A stretch of 64,000 nucleotides of DNA from Psychrobacter sp. APC 3426. Lineage in GTDB: Bacteria; Pseudomonadota; Gammaproteobacteria; Pseudomonadales; Moraxellaceae. The stretch lies in the NCBI RefSeq assembly GCF_030408035.1, contig NZ_JASDCF010000001.1, positions 1-64,000 on the forward strand. Direction: 5' to 3'. Positions 16,737 through 26,353 of this stretch are shown piece by piece (position 1 is the first letter of the stretch; every line of letters begins with the position of its first letter). The translations under genes and the position numbers were made by a program. The notes beneath the pieces were generated by a model that ran no database searches, had not been told where the DNA came from, and saw only the letters and a program-made list of their open reading frames with translations.

Positions 16737-16852
16737 TGCTATAGTCAAGGAATTTTAAAATCGCTACAAGGCGACCGACCGCAGATAGTACACTAAGTAC
16801 ATCTAGGGCGGGTAACACCGTAGCGGTTTAAAAGTGCTCCGACTATAGGCAA
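16737..16852. repeat. MITE-like intergenic element with TATAGTC ends (type D)
   Basis: The 116-base element has near-perfect inverted ends TTGCTATAGTC/GACTATAGGCAA. Further inward-matching TTTTAAAA-TCGCTAC and GTAGCGGTTTAAAA blocks follow. It encodes no protein. It lies five bases from a type A palindrome that has the same TATAGTC-like terminus. Confidence 0.7.
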
Positions 16853-16857
16853 TGATT

Positions 16858-16992
16858 TAGTCAGTGAAAAGTAATATCGATACATCACACGCTGCTGATA
16901 TCAATTTTTCTTGCTTGCTGTGCCTGCGCAGACAGAGGCTACAAAAAATTTATATCAGCAATACCGTAGCGTTTTTAGGATATTTTGACTAT
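16858..16992. repeat. Palindromic intergenic repeat, arm type A (copy 2)
   Basis: A 135-base copy of the type A element with ends TAGTCA/TGACTA and the full CTTGCTTGCTGTG ... ACAGAGGCTAC core. It sits directly beside the type D element, between convergent alaA and the phosphate transporter gene. Confidence 0.9.
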
Positions 16993-17030
16993 ATAACTGT
17001 AGCCTAGCTATTTCGTTGAAAACTAGCAGT

Positions 17031-18638
17031 TTAGAAGATATTTCTTAACACCACATAACTGATGGCAGACATTGTCGCCGCCGCAGGGAGCGTGATAACC
17101 CATGCCAAACCGATAGGCTTCATCAGTGCCCAGTTTGTGTCTCTATTGACGATACCAATACCCAGTACAGCACCAACCAGCGTGTGCGTACTTGATACTG
17201 GCAAACCCATTGTCGATGCACCCATCACAACCGCCGCTGCCGCCAACTCAGCTGAGAAGCCAGAAGCAGGGTGCATTTTTGCCAAGTTGGTACCGACGGT
17301 TTGAATGACTTCCTTACCGATAAACCAAAGACCGACGATAAGCGCAACACCAAAGGTCAACATCACAGCAGGCGGTACTGCAGCCTCTGTGGCAATGCTA
17401 TTGGTACGGATAACATCCATAATAGCGGCAAAAGGACCGACGGCGTTGGCGATGTCGTTTGAACCATGACTAAAAGCGAAAGCTGATGCCGTAAATACCT
17501 GCATCCAACTAAACATAATGAACGTCGCTTTGGTCAAATCTTCTTTATGCTTACCACGAATACTCTTGGTATAGATAAAGGTCGCGAGCCACACAAGCGC
17601 CGCTATCATGCCCATGATTAAAAAACCCTGTAGCGTCGTCAAGCCATCGTTGACGTTTTTCAGGCCTTTGAAGACAACCAATGAGGTCATCACCGCGCCA
17701 CCAGCAGCAGCAATGATTGGCACCCATTGTTTTAGTGCTTTTAGGGTATCAAGGTTGGTACGCTCATGTTCAATGGTATGAAGCTTTTTATAATAATCGG
17801 TCTCTAAATCCTCAACATCACAGTCATCGTCTTTATAAATCTCTTGATCACGCAACATCGCCGAGGTGTAAGCCAATTGCTCTGATTCTGTTAGACCGCT
17901 CAAAAAATATTTGTGATTTTGTTTTAGCGTCTTTTTTTCACCTTTAAGTGACGCGATGTGCGCCTCTGTTCTATCATTATACTCAATGATATTTTTCTTG
18001 ATTTGACCGTATAACAGATAGGACAGTACGCCGCCTAGGAGCGGTGATAACACCCAAGAAATGGCGATGGTACCAATCGTACCCCAATTGACGGTTGATA
18101 AAGCGGTAGCACTACCACCCAAATCAAAGCCCAATACGATAGAACTTCCGACCACCCCGCCGATGATAGAGTGCGTGGTCGATACCGGCAAACCTTTACG
18201 AGTGGCAAACAACAACCAAAAGGCAGCAGCGATAAGTGCTGAGAGCATCACGTAAATAAACTGGTTGGGTGTCACTGACAGACCGTCTAGGTCAACAATG
18301 CCGCTTCGGATAGTATCCGTCACCTCACCGCCTGCCAACACCGCGCCCGATACTTCAAATATCGCGGCGATGCCTAACGCTTGCGGGATGGTTAATGTCC
18401 CTGCCCCAACGGAAGTACCGAAGGAGTTGGCAACATCGTTACCACCAATATTGAATGCCATAAAGACACCAAAAGCGGTTGCCACAATAAATAGCGTCGT
18501 CTGCTGACGCATTGTGTAATCTAGACCCCACCACAAAAAGTAGGCGGTCATCGCAATCAGTAAAATGGCAAAAAATAGATTGATTCTCATAGAGCCGACT
18601 GCTTTAGTTGACCCTGTAGAACTGCTGCTAATACCCAT
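17031..18638 (-). CDS. PiT-family inorganic phosphate transporter
   Basis: This low-affinity phosphate permease (proton- or sodium-coupled metal-phosphate uptake) sits in the inner membrane. The start at 18638 gives 535 residues; an in-frame ATG at 18722 would add 28 polar residues. Both duplicated PiT signatures are visible: GGNDVANSFGTSVGAGTL near residue 64 and GSNDIANAVGPFAA near 395. Each is followed by a PVSTTHSIIG or PVSSTHTLVG loop. About ten hydrophobic helices flank a charged cytoplasmic loop (roughly 215-300). It neighbours the polyphosphate phosphotransferase gene, suggesting a shared phosphate theme, but 640 bases separate them. Confidence 0.93.
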   Translation of the reverse strand: MGISSSSTGSTKAVGSMRINLFFAILLIAMTAYFLWWGLDYTMRQQTTLFIVATAFGVFMAFNIGGNDVANSFGTSVGAGTLTIPQALGIAAIFEVSGAVLAGGEVTDTIRSGIVDLDGLSVTPNQFIYVMLSALIAAAFWLLFATRKGLPVSTTHSIIGGVVGSSIVLGFDLGGSATALSTVNWGTIGTIAISWVLSPLLGGVLSYLLYGQIKKNIIEYNDRTEAHIASLKGEKKTLKQNHKYFLSGLTESEQLAYTSAMLRDQEIYKDDDCDVEDLETDYYKKLHTIEHERTNLDTLKALKQWVPIIAAAGGAVMTSLVVFKGLKNVNDGLTTLQGFLIMGMIAALVWLATFIYTKSIRGKHKEDLTKATFIMFSWMQVFTASAFAFSHGSNDIANAVGPFAAIMDVIRTNSIATEAAVPPAVMLTFGVALIVGLWFIGKEVIQTVGTNLAKMHPASGFSAELAAAAVVMGASTMGLPVSSTHTLVGAVLGIGIVNRDTNWALMKPIGLAWVITLPAAATMSAISYVVLRNIF

Positions 18639-18722
18639 ACGTTGATACGTCCTGCGTAAGCTGATTGAAATTATATGCGATTGAATACGTTGCGCGATTA
18701 GTGACGATGCTGGTTCAACCAT

Positions 18723-19364
18723 CTGTCAACCTAATGACTTATGCCATCATGCAACGTAATTTTTAAATGACTAACTTTTTAAATAACTACATTCTTACTA
18801 CCACTTCTACTTTTTTAAGTTTGAGATTGTCTAAAGGTATTGATAAGACATTGATTAAGCTAAAAACACACCTCTAAACATGCCACAAAGCCGCAAGTGA
18901 TATTGCCAAATCTTCTGATTACAGCATCTTGCGGCTTAGAGGTTTTATAGTAGCTATCTTGGTACTGCTGTTCTTATAAGCTGATAATAGTATAAATAAT
19001 TAAAGCGCCCCATCTGCTCACCATTTTTAGTACGCGGCAGGAAACTTTACGCGCCTATTATATTAAATATAGACGCATAATGCATGATGATATTGCGAGA
19101 TTTGTAACTGTGAGCTTATGGCTTAAGTAACAGGTTCATTTAGTGAAATTTTGTTGTTATATTTTGCAGCATAAACAAGTTTCTGATTATATTTATAAGA
19201 CTTTACTTACCGTAGAAATATCGTCGCACCACCGAGCACTCATCCAATGACCCTCAGCTAAAATATTAATAATCGACATACACATACTGACGCTACTTCT
19301 TTAATCAGTACTTTTAATCAGCACCTATACTGGTTAATTCAAGATTTAATAAGCACTCAATCTA
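18723..19364. other. Intergenic region between the phosphate transporter and pap genes
   Basis: No gene is seen. A perfect 10-base inverted pair AAGCCGCAAG (18888-18897) and CTTGCGGCTT (18928-18937) forms a stem with a 30-base loop, with an outer CCTCTAA/TTAGAGG pair. It could be the terminator of pap or an operator. A clear Pho box was not found by eye. Confidence 0.45.
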
Positions 19365-20960
19365 TCAGCGATCTAACAACGCTGCCGATAGTTGCTCTAT
19401 CGCATGATCTAATACATCTAGACGCGCTTGACGTTTTTCATTGGTCGCTATCACGCACCATGGTGCATGGTCTGTATTTGTTCGTGCCAGCATATCAGCA
19501 GCCGACTGCACGTAATCCTCCCATTTTTTACGGTTACGCCAGTCATCCTCTGTAAGCTTAAACTGCTTGTGCGGTGTCTCCTTGCGAGCTTCAAAACGCG
19601 CCAACTGTTCTTTTTTGTCGATAGCCAACCAGTACTTGATGACTATGGTTCCAGCGGTGGCTAAATCTGCCTCAAATCGATTGATTTCATCGTAGGCACG
19701 CTGCCAGTCATTATCTGCAGCAAAACCTTCAATGCGCTCAACCAATACGCGTCCATACCATGTCCGGTCAAAAATGGCGATGCGACTGATACGATCAGTC
19801 TGCTCATTGGGTAATCTCGTCCAAAAACGCCACAGATAAGGATGTTGTAACTCATATAGCATTGGCGCACCAATGTTGTACACCTGATACTCACGTGGGT
19901 CTAGCGGTGCGACCAATCTTTTAATGGCACCGCCCTTGCCAGCAGCATCCATTCCTTCAAAGGCAAAAACAACATGACGACCTTTACGGGCACGTAACAA
20001 CTCAGCCAAACGTGCCTGCTTTTTTGCCAATGCTTCTTTATAGTCAGATTTTTTGATATCAGCATTGTCGATATCTATTAGCTGGTTAGGAATCTCGACA
20101 GGTTCAAAGATTTTTACATCAGCTTCTTGCTGAGTGTTTTTATCAGACAGCGACTGTGTCTGTACCTCGCCGTCAATATCTGCCTTACTACTCGCTAACG
20201 CATTTTGCATCGCTTGTAATACTTCATGACAGAAATGGTCAGCGGCATCTGACTTGTCCTCACCATCAATGATTATCCAGTCATCTTGCTGTCGTAGCAG
20301 AGCGGTTGCCACATTATTAAAGGTCTCAATCACTTTTTTACTGTTCCAATCAATTTGATATAAGAACTGCGGATCAGCCTCGTCATCGTTTAGGCGCTCT
20401 TGTAATGTCTCAATATCGACATGAAACCAGCACTTCAACACTCTGGTTTGATTGGCCACCAAATCTTGTTCAAACGCTTTTAACTTCACAAGCTGCTGCT
20501 GTAAATATGCCTGCCACTCTACAATTGGCAATGACGGCTCATCGACATTGTTTTTGCGCTTTTTATTTTTTGAGTGTTTGTTTTTAGATTTTTTATTCTC
20601 AGTGTCATTCTCTGAGCTCTCTGGAGACGCCATACGCATGACGTTATAAAGCAAATCGGCATACCAGTTGCCAAAATAAACCATCACATCACCATGGCGT
20701 GGCATCGCCTTGGTATGCGCTTGCCAAAGCGGCTGATACGCTAATGGACAGTCACCAATGGTTGCTTCAACCTTTAATAATCGCGGATCCACCCACTGCC
20801 GTAACTGCTTAACTGCTGTGCCCTTACCAGCCTGCTCCATACCGTTGACCAGCACCAACAGTCCAGTTGGTTTATTAACAGTTGCCGGCGTCTGTTGCCG
20901 AGTGGCTCGCAGGGCGTACTGTGCGGTAACCAGCGCCAACCTAAGTGTATCTTTATCCAT
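19365..20960 (-). CDS. pap: Polyphosphate:AMP phosphotransferase (two-domain PPK2)
   Basis: Pap transfers phosphate from polyphosphate to AMP, making ADP. The 531-residue product has two PPK2 domains, each with a Walker A: GMEQAGKGT near residue 35 and GMDAAGKGG near 314. The second has the active motif FDRTWYGRVLVERIEGF. The first has YFGNWYADLLYNV instead, so it is probably structural, as in known class II PPK2 proteins. A Lys/Asn-rich insert (NKKSKNKHSKNKKRKN) and an interdomain Gln/Asp-rich linker are extra. The ATG at 20960 has only a weak ribosome site. A 28-codon frame ends 26 bases upstream, so the true N-terminus is uncertain. Confidence 0.92.
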   Translation of the reverse strand: MDKDTLRLALVTAQYALRATRQQTPATVNKPTGLLVLVNGMEQAGKGTAVKQLRQWVDPRLLKVEATIGDCPLAYQPLWQAHTKAMPRHGDVMVYFGNWYADLLYNVMRMASPESSENDTENKKSKNKHSKNKKRKNNVDEPSLPIVEWQAYLQQQLVKLKAFEQDLVANQTRVLKCWFHVDIETLQERLNDDEADPQFLYQIDWNSKKVIETFNNVATALLRQQDDWIIIDGEDKSDAADHFCHEVLQAMQNALASSKADIDGEVQTQSLSDKNTQQEADVKIFEPVEIPNQLIDIDNADIKKSDYKEALAKKQARLAELLRARKGRHVVFAFEGMDAAGKGGAIKRLVAPLDPREYQVYNIGAPMLYELQHPYLWRFWTRLPNEQTDRISRIAIFDRTWYGRVLVERIEGFAADNDWQRAYDEINRFEADLATAGTIVIKYWLAIDKKEQLARFEARKETPHKQFKLTEDDWRNRKKWEDYVQSAADMLARTNTDHAPWCVIATNEKRQARLDVLDHAIEQLSAALLDR

Positions 20961-20986
20961 CGAAAACTGACTTAATGGATTAGGTT

Positions 20987-21073
20987 TTAAACGCTGCTCA
21001 ACGACTTGTTCGCTAACTGCTCACTCACGGCTTGTAGTACCTCTGATTCGGTAGTATCATTTTTTTTCGACAT
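20987..21073 (-). CDS. Possible 28-codon leader ORF upstream of pap
   Basis: The ATG at 21073 opens MSKKNDTTESEV... and ends with TAA 26 bases before the pap ATG. The frame differs from pap's, and the start is followed by an A8 run. It may be a leader peptide, or the original pap N-terminus separated by a frameshift. The pap reading frame itself runs open for 12 codons upstream of its ATG. Confidence 0.3.
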   Translation of the reverse strand: MSKKNDTTESEVLQAVSEQLANKSLSSV

Positions 21074-21474
21074 AATTAGACTCGTTATATTCTCATCAAG
21101 TATGGTCATTTAGCTATATTATTTGTATAAACAAACTATATTTGTATTATTCTGTTTTTAGAAAATTGTCACTCACTGTTCAAGTATTCGTGTTGAAGTA
21201 CCCTAATCTTAGCATTCGATTAATTGAGTAAATAACGTTGCTATGTAACAGTTTGACATTTGTATTCTGTTTTATTTTCTTTTAAGGTGAGCACCATCTC
21301 TGAGGCTGTATTAAAATAGCCTTAATACTTTGATAGTTACTGTGATTTATAATGCCTATTGTGATTCGTAGTTATATTTATAGAGAGTTACCTTTATAGA
21401 CAGCTACTTTTTTTATAAAAAACCACTTTATCGCTAATTTGATAACATTATTTACTTTTTATAGGACTTTTAAC
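21074..21474. other. Divergent promoter region between pap and the FFLEELY-type gene
   Basis: About 400 bases of AT-rich DNA with no further gene. Promoters in both directions are expected. Confidence 0.4.
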
Positions 21475-22185
21475 ATGGCCGCTTTAGCCGACCTGCAGCA
21501 GCATCTAACCCGTTTTTGGGCGCTACCTCATCATGAAGATGAAGCATTAAACACCAAGCTCAAAGAAGTTCAATCATGGCAGCAAGCGCGTATTAAGCGT
21601 ACTCATAGCGCACTATTTGAACAACCAAAAAACCAGTTGATGGCGGATTATTTCTTGACACAGTTATATGGCGGTGAAGAATTTAAACTACTGGCAAAAC
21701 AGTTAGAGCGCATTCTTCCTAAAGCACAAAAGCTTGAACGTTTGGCTAAAGAATCTGCTTTAGAAGCAGGCAGCATGGGCATCCAAGCGGCTATTTTGGC
21801 GATTGAGCTAGATTTACATTTGGCTCAGTGGCTACTCGCCCAAGATTTACCAGTTACCGAAGACAATATGTTAGCCGCTTATAGAGCCGTCGATGAGGCA
21901 GATGAGCGCCGAGTACAGATTGGCAATCTTAAAGAAGTCTGCTATCGCACTGACAAGCACTTAAACTCATTCATGCTTAAAAAAGCCTTTGCCTTGGCTA
22001 AAGGCACTGCGTATCGCTATAACTTTCAACCGCTTTACGACTTTATTGATACAGGGTTTAAAGCCATGAAGCCACTAAAGAGTGTTAGCGGTTTTATCGA
22101 GCCGTTTTGTGAGCGTGAGCTGATGATTATCGATCAGGTTCATGACACGGATAATGGCGGTATGCCAGCAGCGTTTGGTGTATGA
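21475..22185 (+). CDS. FFLEELY-motif type protein of unknown function
   Basis: A 236-residue, all-alpha, soluble protein. The segment MADYFLTQLYGGEEFKLLAKQLERILP resembles the conserved FFLEELYG motif that names a proteobacterial family of unknown function. The rest is amphipathic helices and there is no signal peptide. The ATG at 21475 has AGGA eight bases upstream; a longer frame from 21439 has no ribosome site. It precedes the ubiE-ubiJ-ubiB genes by 115 bases on the same strand, so it could share their transcript. A functional link to ubiquinone synthesis is untested. Confidence 0.75.
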   Translation: MAALADLQQHLTRFWALPHHEDEALNTKLKEVQSWQQARIKRTHSALFEQPKNQLMADYFLTQLYGGEEFKLLAKQLERILPKAQKLERLAKESALEAGSMGIQAAILAIELDLHLAQWLLAQDLPVTEDNMLAAYRAVDEADERRVQIGNLKEVCYRTDKHLNSFMLKKAFALAKGTAYRYNFQPLYDFIDTGFKAMKPLKSVSGFIEPFCERELMIIDQVHDTDNGGMPAAFGV

Positions 22186-22300
22186 TAGGCTAAATAATGC
22201 ATATGCGAACTGCGCTGCTTAACGCTATTGAGCCATGCTTGGACAATGATGCAACAGTGCTTAAATACGCCATCATAAAAACGAACAATAGGATAATGCG

Positions 22301-23461
22301 ATGACTGAACATTCAAATAACAGCCCTAGCCAAGCCAATCAAAACCCTACTAATAACCCAGTTGATAGTACTAACAGCAACGCTGCGACTGATGCGACTC
22401 CTCATGCTCATCTGCAAGATAAGCTGATCAAAGACAGTATCACTAATAACCGAAACATCACCGCCCAAGCACAAGCGCGTCAAAGCCATGTTTCTAATAC
22501 GACACTGAATCAAAATGCCGCAGTCGATAGCAGCAAGAGTAATGACTTTACCCAAGTGCAAGACTTACCAACTGGAACCCCACAAGGCCAACAGACAACT
22601 ATGCCAAACACGATACACAACAGCGAAAACAACACGGCTACGCAAGCACAAACTGCCAAACAAACGCTTTTTAACCAGCGTGATGACATCAATAACCCTC
22701 ATACGCCTGATACTGATGGCAATGAGCAAACGCACTTTGGTTATAAGACAGTCAACAAAGCAGAGAAGCAAGCACGCGTCGCTGACGTCTTTACTTCAGT
22801 TGCCAAAAAATATGACATCATGAATGACTTGATGTCTTTTGGTATTCATCGCTTGTGGAAGCGTTATGCGATTAGCTTATCAGGCGTACGCGCAGGTCAG
22901 CATGTACTTGATATCGCTGGCGGTACGGGCGATTTGGCCAAGGTATTCAGCCGTGAAGTCGGTCGCAATGGTCATGTGGTGTTATCAGACATCAATGCGG
23001 CGATGCTAGAAGTCGGTCGTGAGCGCTTGATTAATGCTGGCTGTAATAATGTGGATTTTGTGTTGGCAAACGCTGAGACACTTGCACCATTCGATGATGA
23101 AAGTTTTGACTTAGTCACCATTAGCTTTGGTCTACGTAATGTGACAGACAAAGATGCTGCCCTAAAATCTATGTATCGCGTGCTAAAGCCAGGCGGTCGT
23201 TTATTGATTTTGGAGTTCTCAAAACCCGTATTTGAGCCACTATCTAAAGCATACGACTTGTATTCATTTACCGCACTGCCTGTGATGGGTAAGCTAATTG
23301 CTAATGACGCCGAGAGCTATCAGTACTTAGCTGAGTCCATTCGCATGCATCCTGACCAACAGACGCTTAAGCAAATGATGCAAGAAGCAGGTTTTGAAAA
23401 CTGCGATTATCATAATCTTACCGCTGGTATCGTCGCTGTGCATCGTGGCTTTAAAGCGTAG
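22301..23461 (+). CDS. ubiE: UbiE C-methyltransferase (ubiquinone/menaquinone synthesis) with long N-terminal extension
   Basis: UbiE methylates the quinone ring at C2 using S-adenosylmethionine. The conserved enzyme starts near residue 145 ([20 protein letters not shown]) and matches E. coli UbiE throughout: [29 protein letters not shown] (SAM motif I), [23 protein letters not shown] and [11 protein letters not shown]. The first 144 residues are Asn/Gln/Thr/Ser-rich and appear disordered; E. coli has only about ten residues there. The ATG at 22301 has AGGATAATGCG upstream and no better internal start was found, so the extension seems translated. It is the first of three ubi genes. Confidence 0.95.
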   Translation: MTEHSNNSPSQANQNPTNNPVDSTNSNAATDATPHAHLQDKLIKDSITNNRNITAQAQARQSHVSNTTLNQNAAVDSSKSNDFTQVQDLPTGTPQGQQTTMPNTIHNSENNTATQAQTAKQTLFNQRDDINNPHTPDTDGNEQTHFGYKTVNKAEKQARVADVFTSVAKKYDIMNDLMSFGIHRLWKRYAISLSGVRAGQHVLDIAGGTGDLAKVFSREVGRNGHVVLSDINAAMLEVGRERLINAGCNNVDFVLANAETLAPFDDESFDLVTISFGLRNVTDKDAALKSMYRVLKPGGRLLILEFSKPVFEPLSKAYDLYSFTALPVMGKLIANDAESYQYLAESIRMHPDQQTLKQMMQEAGFENCDYHNLTAGIVAVHRGFKA

Positions 23462-23620
23462 CGTTAATACTGTGATCATACGATAGCACTATGAACATTA
23501 ATGAGTCGTGGTATTTAATTCACTGATCTACTGAGTCATTTCAACCATTAAGCGACTTAACCACTGACTTAAATAACCTTAGCGCTTTTAAAGGCGCTCA
23601 ACTAAATATGCGAGAGCCTT

Positions 23621-24325
23621 ATGCTGACTGTCCTACTTTTGGCTGGTGCCGAGAAGCTGATTAACCTTGCCATTGCAAGCGATGAGATTACCAAAGCAGG
23701 CTTAGCACCGCTTGCAGGCAAAGTATTGCGATTGAATATGGCAATGCCTGAAGTCAATTTGGACGTGCTATTTACCCATGAACGCTTGCGTTTTGAGCCG
23801 GTAACGACAGACAGTATCTTTGAGCCAAGCGGTAGTCCAAGCGAACGCCAAAAAGCCAGTATGGAGCGCGCGCGTTTGGGTCATAGCCGACCAGACTGTA
23901 TTATCACCGTAGACAATCCAGCGCAACTGCTCAATCTCATGCGCGGCACTGAGGGTAACCTGCCTATCGCTGGGGACTATAAAGTGCTGATGCAGCTAAA
24001 GCAGTTGGTGGCAGGGTTTGACCCTGATGTCGCAGGACAGCTAGAGCCCTTCATCGGTAAGCCTATGGCTAGCCAATTACATCTTCTCATCTCACAGCTA
24101 AAAGGCAGCTGGCGTCATAGTGCCAAACGCGCTTTTGATGACGTCAGTGATTGGGCCAATGATGTGGCGGGTAATAGTGTGCCTGACCCTGTTGAGCTGG
24201 CTGAAGTCAATGACCTCAAACAGCAGCTATTAAAACTGCGCGCTGACGTTGAGCGTGAAGAAGCCAAGCTTGCTGCTATCAAAGAAGAGCAGACGCGTTT
24301 TATCAATAATTCGTTTCATCAGTAG
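23621..24325 (+). CDS. ubiJ: UbiJ, SCP2-domain ubiquinone synthesis accessory factor
   Basis: The 234-residue protein is a lipid-binding scaffold that helps the Ubi complex handle hydrophobic intermediates in aerobic ubiquinone synthesis. The SCP2-like domain occupies about residues 10-130 (LAGKVLRLNMAMPEVNLDVLFT ... ITVDNPAQLLNLMRG). A C-terminal coiled coil (VNDLKQQLLKLRADVEREEAKLAAIKEEQ) matches UbiJ architecture. Sequence similarity is weak across this family, so the call rests mostly on position between ubiE and ubiB and on domain order. Confidence 0.88.
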   Translation: MLTVLLLAGAEKLINLAIASDEITKAGLAPLAGKVLRLNMAMPEVNLDVLFTHERLRFEPVTTDSIFEPSGSPSERQKASMERARLGHSRPDCIITVDNPAQLLNLMRGTEGNLPIAGDYKVLMQLKQLVAGFDPDVAGQLEPFIGKPMASQLHLLISQLKGSWRHSAKRAFDDVSDWANDVAGNSVPDPVELAEVNDLKQQLLKLRADVEREEAKLAAIKEEQTRFINNSFHQ

Positions 24326-24513
24326 CTTGCTTAGTGGCTAATTGGTTCATGAATCACTGGTTTCCTTAATAACTTATGTTTTGAATGACAAATAAACGAT
24401 TGATAACTCATTACGCTTAGGGTTTGTTTGACTATCGCTTTCGTAGGAGAAATCAAACAAACCATAGGCACAGCGCCCACCCTATTTCTGAATTTTTAGA
24501 GTACCCATATCCC

Positions 24514-26172
24514 ATGCTACTATCCCACCATGCCCGACTACGTGAACTTTGGCGCATTGCCGCAATGTATCGTATTGATACACACCTTCCTCTCGAAGAG
24601 GTACCGCAGCTGCAACCTTTGGCACGTCTGATTCGTACGCATCGGGCAGCTTGGGGTAAAAAACATCAGCCCAATGCCATTAAGTATGCGCTTGAAGATA
24701 TGGGTACGTTATTTTTGAAACTGGGACAATTGCTCTCGACGCGCCGCGACTTGGTGCCACCTGAGATTATCGAGCAATTGGTACAACTACAAGATAAGGT
24801 CAAGCCTTTCGACTCGGACGTTGCCATTGCCCAAATCCAAGACCCGAAACATGGTCTCGGTCAATCTATCACAACGCTATTCGCCCGTTTTGATGTTAAG
24901 CCACTAGCAGCAGCTTCCATCGCCCAAGTGCATACGGCCGCATTGCATGATGGTCGTGAGGTAGTAGTAAAAGTGGTTCGCCCTGATATTCGTACTACCA
25001 TTATCTCTGACTTTGAGCTACTGCGTGAACTTGCCAGTTGGGCATCGGCACGTATTGAAGCGGCGCGTGCCATCCATATCATCGACATTGTCGAAGATTA
25101 TCGCCAAGTCATGCTTAATGAATTAGATTTGACCTTAGAGGCAGACAACACCACGCAGATGCGCAATAACTTTTTGGGTTCAGCATTGATGTATGTGCCT
25201 GAAGTTTATGATGCGGCTAAAAATGTCATGGTGATGGAGCGTATTCAAGGTGTTCCTATCTCGCAGGTTGAGATATTTGATAAGCTTGGTTATGACCGTG
25301 CAGCACTGGCAGAAAAAGGCTTAACGATATTTTTTACCCAAGTATTCCGCGATAACTTTTTTCATGCTGATATGCATCCGGGCAATGTCTTTGTAGAGAC
25401 ACCACCGGTTAAAACCCTCTCTGCAGATATGGCAGCGATTGATTTGGGTCATGAGCCACGCTATATTGGGCTTGATTGTGCCATCATGGGTACATTATCG
25501 AAAGACGATCAGCTCATCGTCGCGCGGATGCTCTTGGCGGTGATGAATAATAACTTTACGGCGATGGTGGATATTGTTAGCCGAGCGGGCTGGATACCAC
25601 CAAGTGCAGACAAGCATGCGCTCATGCGTGATATGAAACGCACTGTCGGTCCAATGCTACAAAAATCCATTAATGATATCGACTTTGCTGGTGTCTTGAT
25701 GCAGATTTTAGATATCGCGCGCCGCCATCATATGAGTATTCCGCCACAGTTAATGCTGCTACTCAAAACCTTGGTACATGTCGAAGGATTGGGGCGCGAC
25801 TTATATCCTGATCTTGATATTTGGTCACTGGCTAAGCCTATTTTAAGCGGTTGGATTAAAGAACAACTCGATCCGATGCGTAACCTGCAACATCTGCGTC
25901 AGCAGTTGCCCGAGATTCTATTATCAACGACTGACATTCCCAAGTTGCTAGATCAAGGACTACAAAGCCTTGCCTCACAGGGATCGCGACAAGACAGCCA
26001 GCTACGAGAAATACAGCAAATACGCGCTGACATGCTTAATGATCGCCGCCGTGATTGGCTAGCGCTATCGGGTTTTGCCGTATTCATTGCTATTGCCACA
26101 CAAGTCGGTTGGTTCGCCCCTATCCTTTATCTGTTGGCCATCATTGTCGTTATTTGGCGTATCCTGGCTTAG
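24514..26172 (+). CDS. ubiB: UbiB, atypical kinase/ATPase of ubiquinone synthesis
   Basis: The 552-residue product is close in length to E. coli UbiB (546). Visible are the KxGQ motif (FLKLGQLLSTRRDLVPPEI), the Ala-rich loop AAASIAQVH, the lysine in VVVKVVRP, ELDLTLEADN, and NFFHADMHPGN. RYIGLDCAIMGTLSKDD is the DFG-like segment. Two hydrophobic helices at the C-terminus (WLALSGFAVFIAIATQVGWF ...) anchor it in the membrane. I chose the ATG at 24514 because it fits the family start (MLLSHHARLRELWRI). An upstream TTG at 24424 would add 30 unrelated residues. It ends the ubiE-ubiJ-ubiB cluster. Confidence 0.95.
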   Translation: MLLSHHARLRELWRIAAMYRIDTHLPLEEVPQLQPLARLIRTHRAAWGKKHQPNAIKYALEDMGTLFLKLGQLLSTRRDLVPPEIIEQLVQLQDKVKPFDSDVAIAQIQDPKHGLGQSITTLFARFDVKPLAAASIAQVHTAALHDGREVVVKVVRPDIRTTIISDFELLRELASWASARIEAARAIHIIDIVEDYRQVMLNELDLTLEADNTTQMRNNFLGSALMYVPEVYDAAKNVMVMERIQGVPISQVEIFDKLGYDRAALAEKGLTIFFTQVFRDNFFHADMHPGNVFVETPPVKTLSADMAAIDLGHEPRYIGLDCAIMGTLSKDDQLIVARMLLAVMNNNFTAMVDIVSRAGWIPPSADKHALMRDMKRTVGPMLQKSINDIDFAGVLMQILDIARRHHMSIPPQLMLLLKTLVHVEGLGRDLYPDLDIWSLAKPILSGWIKEQLDPMRNLQHLRQQLPEILLSTTDIPKLLDQGLQSLASQGSRQDSQLREIQQIRADMLNDRRRDWLALSGFAVFIAIATQVGWFAPILYLLAIIVVIWRILA

Positions 26173-26230
26173 AGCGCTGACTTTTAATGGCAATGAATAT
26201 CTGTTAATCGTTGTGAAAATCTTAATTTAA

Positions 26231-26292
26231 TAAGCTCTGATTCATGTTAATTGTCGTTAAAGCACAATTAACATGAATCAGAGCTTAACTTT
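26231..26292 (+). terminator. 24-bp perfect inverted repeat, probable ubi cluster terminator
   Basis: The arms 26231-26254 and 26264-26287 are perfectly complementary over 24 bases, around the 9-base loop CGTTAAAGC. A CTTTTT tract follows. This is much longer than an ordinary terminator stem. It lies 58 bases past ubiB and 62 bases before the dehydrogenase start, so it could also be an operator or insertion relic. Confidence 0.7.
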
Positions 26293-26353
26293 TTATCTTA
26301 TTTAGTATTTCTTTTACTCAGTTAAAAATACGTCTTATATGGAGAGTTTATCT

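Noticed and set aside
25400..25500. Apparent loss of the UbiB DFG-like aspartate
   Set aside because: RYIGLDCAIMG aligns with the E. coli IGIDCGIVG segment, so the Asp is present; only a Gly-to-Ala change follows it.
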